The position numbers and the translations under genes are program-made. Positions 7,868 to 8,868 of a DNA stretch of 8,868 bases are shown here, in pieces. The notes below the pieces were generated by a model. It was not told the origin of the DNA, did not search any database, and saw only the letters and a program-made list of their open reading frames with translations. This DNA is from Prevotellaceae bacterium (GTDB lineage: Bacteria; Bacteroidota; Bacteroidia; Bacteroidales; UBA932): NCBI GenBank assembly GCA_031273485.1, contig JAISRS010000026.1, forward strand, positions 1 through 8,868, given 5' to 3'. The first letter of the stretch is position 1; each line of letters begins with the position of its first letter.

Positions 7868-8140
7868 CATTATCGGTAAAAGATAAACAAGCAAAGCGCA
7901 CTTCGACGGCCTCACGGCCACATACGCCCCGCCCGTTTCGTAATCGTGTAAGATGTTACGCCAGATTTTGCTATCATGTGCTGCCTTTATTCACCGTGCC
8001 GTCTCAATTAAGATAGGTAGGGCTTCCCCGGTCTCCGCTTTTACTTTGTATTTACGTTTTTCCAGTTCAAAAAATCCGATATATTTTTCCGGCGGTACGT
8101 CTCCCTTTACATAGAGCAGCCGTACCTCATCAATATTCAT
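7868..8140 (-). pseudogene. Remnant of a small gene: frame with an in-frame TGA
   Basis: Read on the minus strand from ATG 8140, the frame gives 49 residues (MNIDEVRLLYVKGDVPPEKY, then a charged stretch ending in LPILIETAR) and stops at TGA 7993-7991. The same frame then continues with equally protein-like sequence, including SKIWRNILHDYETGGAYVAV, to about 7868. The simplest reading is a decayed gene with one nonsense mutation; the 49-aa product alone could also be a real small protein. GGGAG just before the ATG is a possible but closely spaced ribosome binding site. I recognise no family. The start codon overlaps the end of the next upstream minus-strand frame, as coupled genes do. Orientation is opposite to the defence genes, so it is not part of that operon. 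Confidence 0.4.
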
Positions 8141-8324
8141 GGTCTCCCACGGGTCTGTAGCCCTCTTTTTGTCCGTTCATGATATTAGTATATGGACTAC
8201 CCCTTGGCATGTCAATGTAACCTCGGTATTTTTCAATGTCCGGTGGACAAACCTACCGTTCACATCGTAGCACTGATACGGCATGGTCGGCATTGAACAT
8301 CAGCCTATGATAACCCATGACCAT
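8130..8324 (-). pseudogene. Remnant frame upstream of the 7868-8140 remnant, broken by TAG
   Basis: On the minus strand a frame from ATG 8324 reads MVMGYHRLMFNADHAVSVLR, meets TAG at 8255-8253, then continues with CPPDIEKYRGYID and MPRGSPYTNIMNGQKEGY to TGA 8132-8130. The second part alone, from ATG 8210, would be 26 aa. The residue mix before and after the TAG looks coded, and the final stop overlaps the start of the next frame by 11 bases. A competing frame from ATG 8293 also gives 38 protein-like residues up to TGA 8179-8177, so a frameshift is possible. No family is recognised and there is no clear ribosome binding site. I regard this as a likely gene remnant, with the exact structure unresolved. 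Confidence 0.3.
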
Positions 8325-8381
8325 GAAAGGGAGGATAACGCATAAGTATCTGGCACCCACTTGTAAATACCAAAATTAAAA

Positions 8382-8399
8382 GGGGGAAAGCCTTCCCCC
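8382..8399. repeat. Short GC-rich hairpin, 7-bp stem
   Basis: GGGGGAA (8382-8388), a 4-base loop, and TTCCCCC (8393-8399). No T-run follows, so it is not a typical intrinsic terminator. It opens the hairpin-rich tail of the window. Confidence 0.5.
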
Positions 8400-8518
8400 A
8401 CGCTCCAGCCTTGCCGCATTATTCCTGCTTCACAGGGCAGGCTTTGACGCGAAAGCGGCAAGTCTTACGCTTCCCCCTTCTACGGAGGCAAGCCCCCGTA
8501 ACGCCCCCATAGCAGGAA

Positions 8519-8539
8519 AAAAATTGCTGCGCAATTTTT
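8519..8539. terminator. Possible bidirectional terminator hairpin
   Basis: AAAAATTGC (8519-8527), loop TGC, GCAATTTTT (8531-8539): a perfect 9-bp stem whose own A and T runs would supply a U-tract in either direction. The stem is AT-rich and weak, and no intact gene ends here, so termination is only one possibility; it may simply be part of the repeat field. Confidence 0.35.
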
Positions 8540-8611
8540 AAAAACATTAAACTCCGCCAACCACCGCGTTTTTCCCCATACTGGGGCATTTGTTCCGTCA
8601 GTCCCTTGTCA

Positions 8612-8656
8612 TGGTTTTTGCTTATGCGGCGGTGAGCGCCGCATAAGCAAAAACCA
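8612..8656. repeat. Perfect 20-bp inverted repeat with 5-base loop
   Basis: The arm 8612-8631 (TGGTTTTTGCTTATGCGGCG) is the exact reverse complement of 8637-8656, with loop GTGAG at 8632-8636. Such a perfect long hairpin would form readily in single-stranded DNA or RNA. The A/T runs at the base of the stem resemble a bidirectional terminator, but the size and perfection also fit a mobile or dispersed palindromic repeat. Confidence 0.8.
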
Positions 8657-8661
8657 CGCCA

Positions 8662-8674
8662 CCCCCTTCGGGGG
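8662..8674. repeat. Small C5/G5 hairpin
   Basis: CCCCC (8662-8666), loop TTC, GGGGG (8670-8674), immediately after the perfect 20-bp palindrome. Together they form adjacent hairpins in the tail region. Confidence 0.45.
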
Positions 8675-8771
8675 CCGGGGCATTGTTCATTCCCATACCG
8701 CCGCATTTATCGGCTCCATCATGGGCAAATGCAACGTTATTTCTTACGTGTGGCAGGGCCAATCGGTGGTG

Positions 8772-8849
8772 GTTTTTCCCCGGACGGGGGAGGGCCGGGG
8801 GGATCGGGGGTGGCCCCCGGCGGCCCTCCCCCTTAAACCGGGGAAAAAC
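8772..8849. repeat. Nested GC-rich palindrome, 78 nt
   Basis: Outer arms GTTTTTCCCCGG (8772-8783) and CCGGGGAAAAAC (8838-8849) are exact reverse complements. Inner arms GGGGGAGGGCCG (8786-8797) and CGGCCCTCCCCC (8821-8832) are also exact, separated from the outer stem by AC on one side and TTAAA on the other. Further pairing between the G-run at 8798-8802 and the C-run at 8814-8818 is possible with a small bulge. The result is a long, very stable hairpin. Its role is unknown; no gene is attached to it within the window. Confidence 0.8.
8786..8810 (+). other. G-quadruplex-compatible motif
   Basis: Four G-runs (8786-8790, 8792-8794, 8797-8802, 8806-8810) are separated by loops A, CC and ATC, which satisfies the usual four-tract quadruplex pattern. 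It lies in one arm and the loop of the nested palindrome, so quadruplex and hairpin would compete. Formation is inferred from pattern only. Confidence 0.55.
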
Positions 8850-8868
8850 AAAGGGGTCGGCCTGGGTC

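Noticed and set aside
7508..7921. Minus-strand open frame of 137 codons overlapping the end of hamB
   Set aside because: It overlaps the hamB coding end antisense and its lower part shows low-complexity translation with no family likeness or ribosome binding site. Only its upstream portion (7868-7921) looks coded, and this is the tail of the remnant frame already listed.
7991..8179. In-frame TGA codons read as Trp or selenocysteine
   Set aside because: The defence genes use TGG for Trp and two of them (DUF3990 gene and hamA) end at TGA, so the code is standard. There is no evident selenocysteine hairpin, and decay is simpler.
8419..8706. Minus-strand open frame of 95 codons
   Set aside because: It runs through the hairpin field; the Arg/Cys/Gly-rich translation follows from GC-rich repeats, and no ribosome binding site precedes the ATG.
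8721..8868. Plus-strand open frame from ATG 8721 to the right edge
   Set aside because: It crosses both arms of the nested palindrome, is Gly/Pro/Arg-rich, has no ribosome binding site, and the frame is open by composition well before the ATG.
1..8868. CRISPR array, tRNA, rRNA, transposase or integrase gene
   Set aside because: I looked for regularly spaced direct repeats, tRNA-like ends and recombinase motifs and saw none in the window.

Overview
The window is a compact, plus-strand bacterial defence locus followed by about 1.3 kb of apparently gene-poor, repeat-rich DNA. The host cannot be fixed from sequence alone. Strong purine-rich ribosome binding sites, moderately AT-rich genes and a GC-rich tail full of inverted repeats would fit a spirochaete (Treponema-like) or another anaerobe, but this is a weak inference.

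Region 1 (2-879) is a three-gene cassette: the end of a DUF3791-type small protein, a 170-aa DUF3990 protein (predicted ADP-ribosyltransferase-like fold), and a 75-aa unrecognised protein that starts at TTG. The genes overlap by 8 and 14 bases, as expected for a translationally coupled toxin-antitoxin-like unit. Region 2 (882-3587), starting 2 bases later, encodes a 901-aa type III restriction (Res-like) SF2 helicase with a C-terminal PD-(D/E)xK nuclease. No methyltransferase (Mod) lies in the window; if the system is a complete type III R-M, Mod must be outside, most simply upstream of the small-gene cassette.

Region 3 (3624-7590) is a Hachiman anti-phage system: HamA (DUF1837 nuclease, 281 aa) and HamB (Ski2-like SF2 helicase, about 1043 aa), overlapping by 11 bases. 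These two genes are clearly more AT-rich than the genes before them, so they probably joined the locus separately. The two helicase-nuclease machines and the ADP-ribosyltransferase cassette read in one direction with at most 36 bases between them, with no evident terminator.

Region 4 (7591-8868) has no convincing intact gene. The minus strand of 7868-8324 holds short protein-like frames broken by stops, probably gene remnants. From 8381 to the end the DNA is a cluster of hairpins, including a perfect 20-bp stem and a 78-nt nested GC-rich palindrome whose upper strand also fits a G-quadruplex motif. This looks like an intergenic repeat field and may mark the edge of the defence island.
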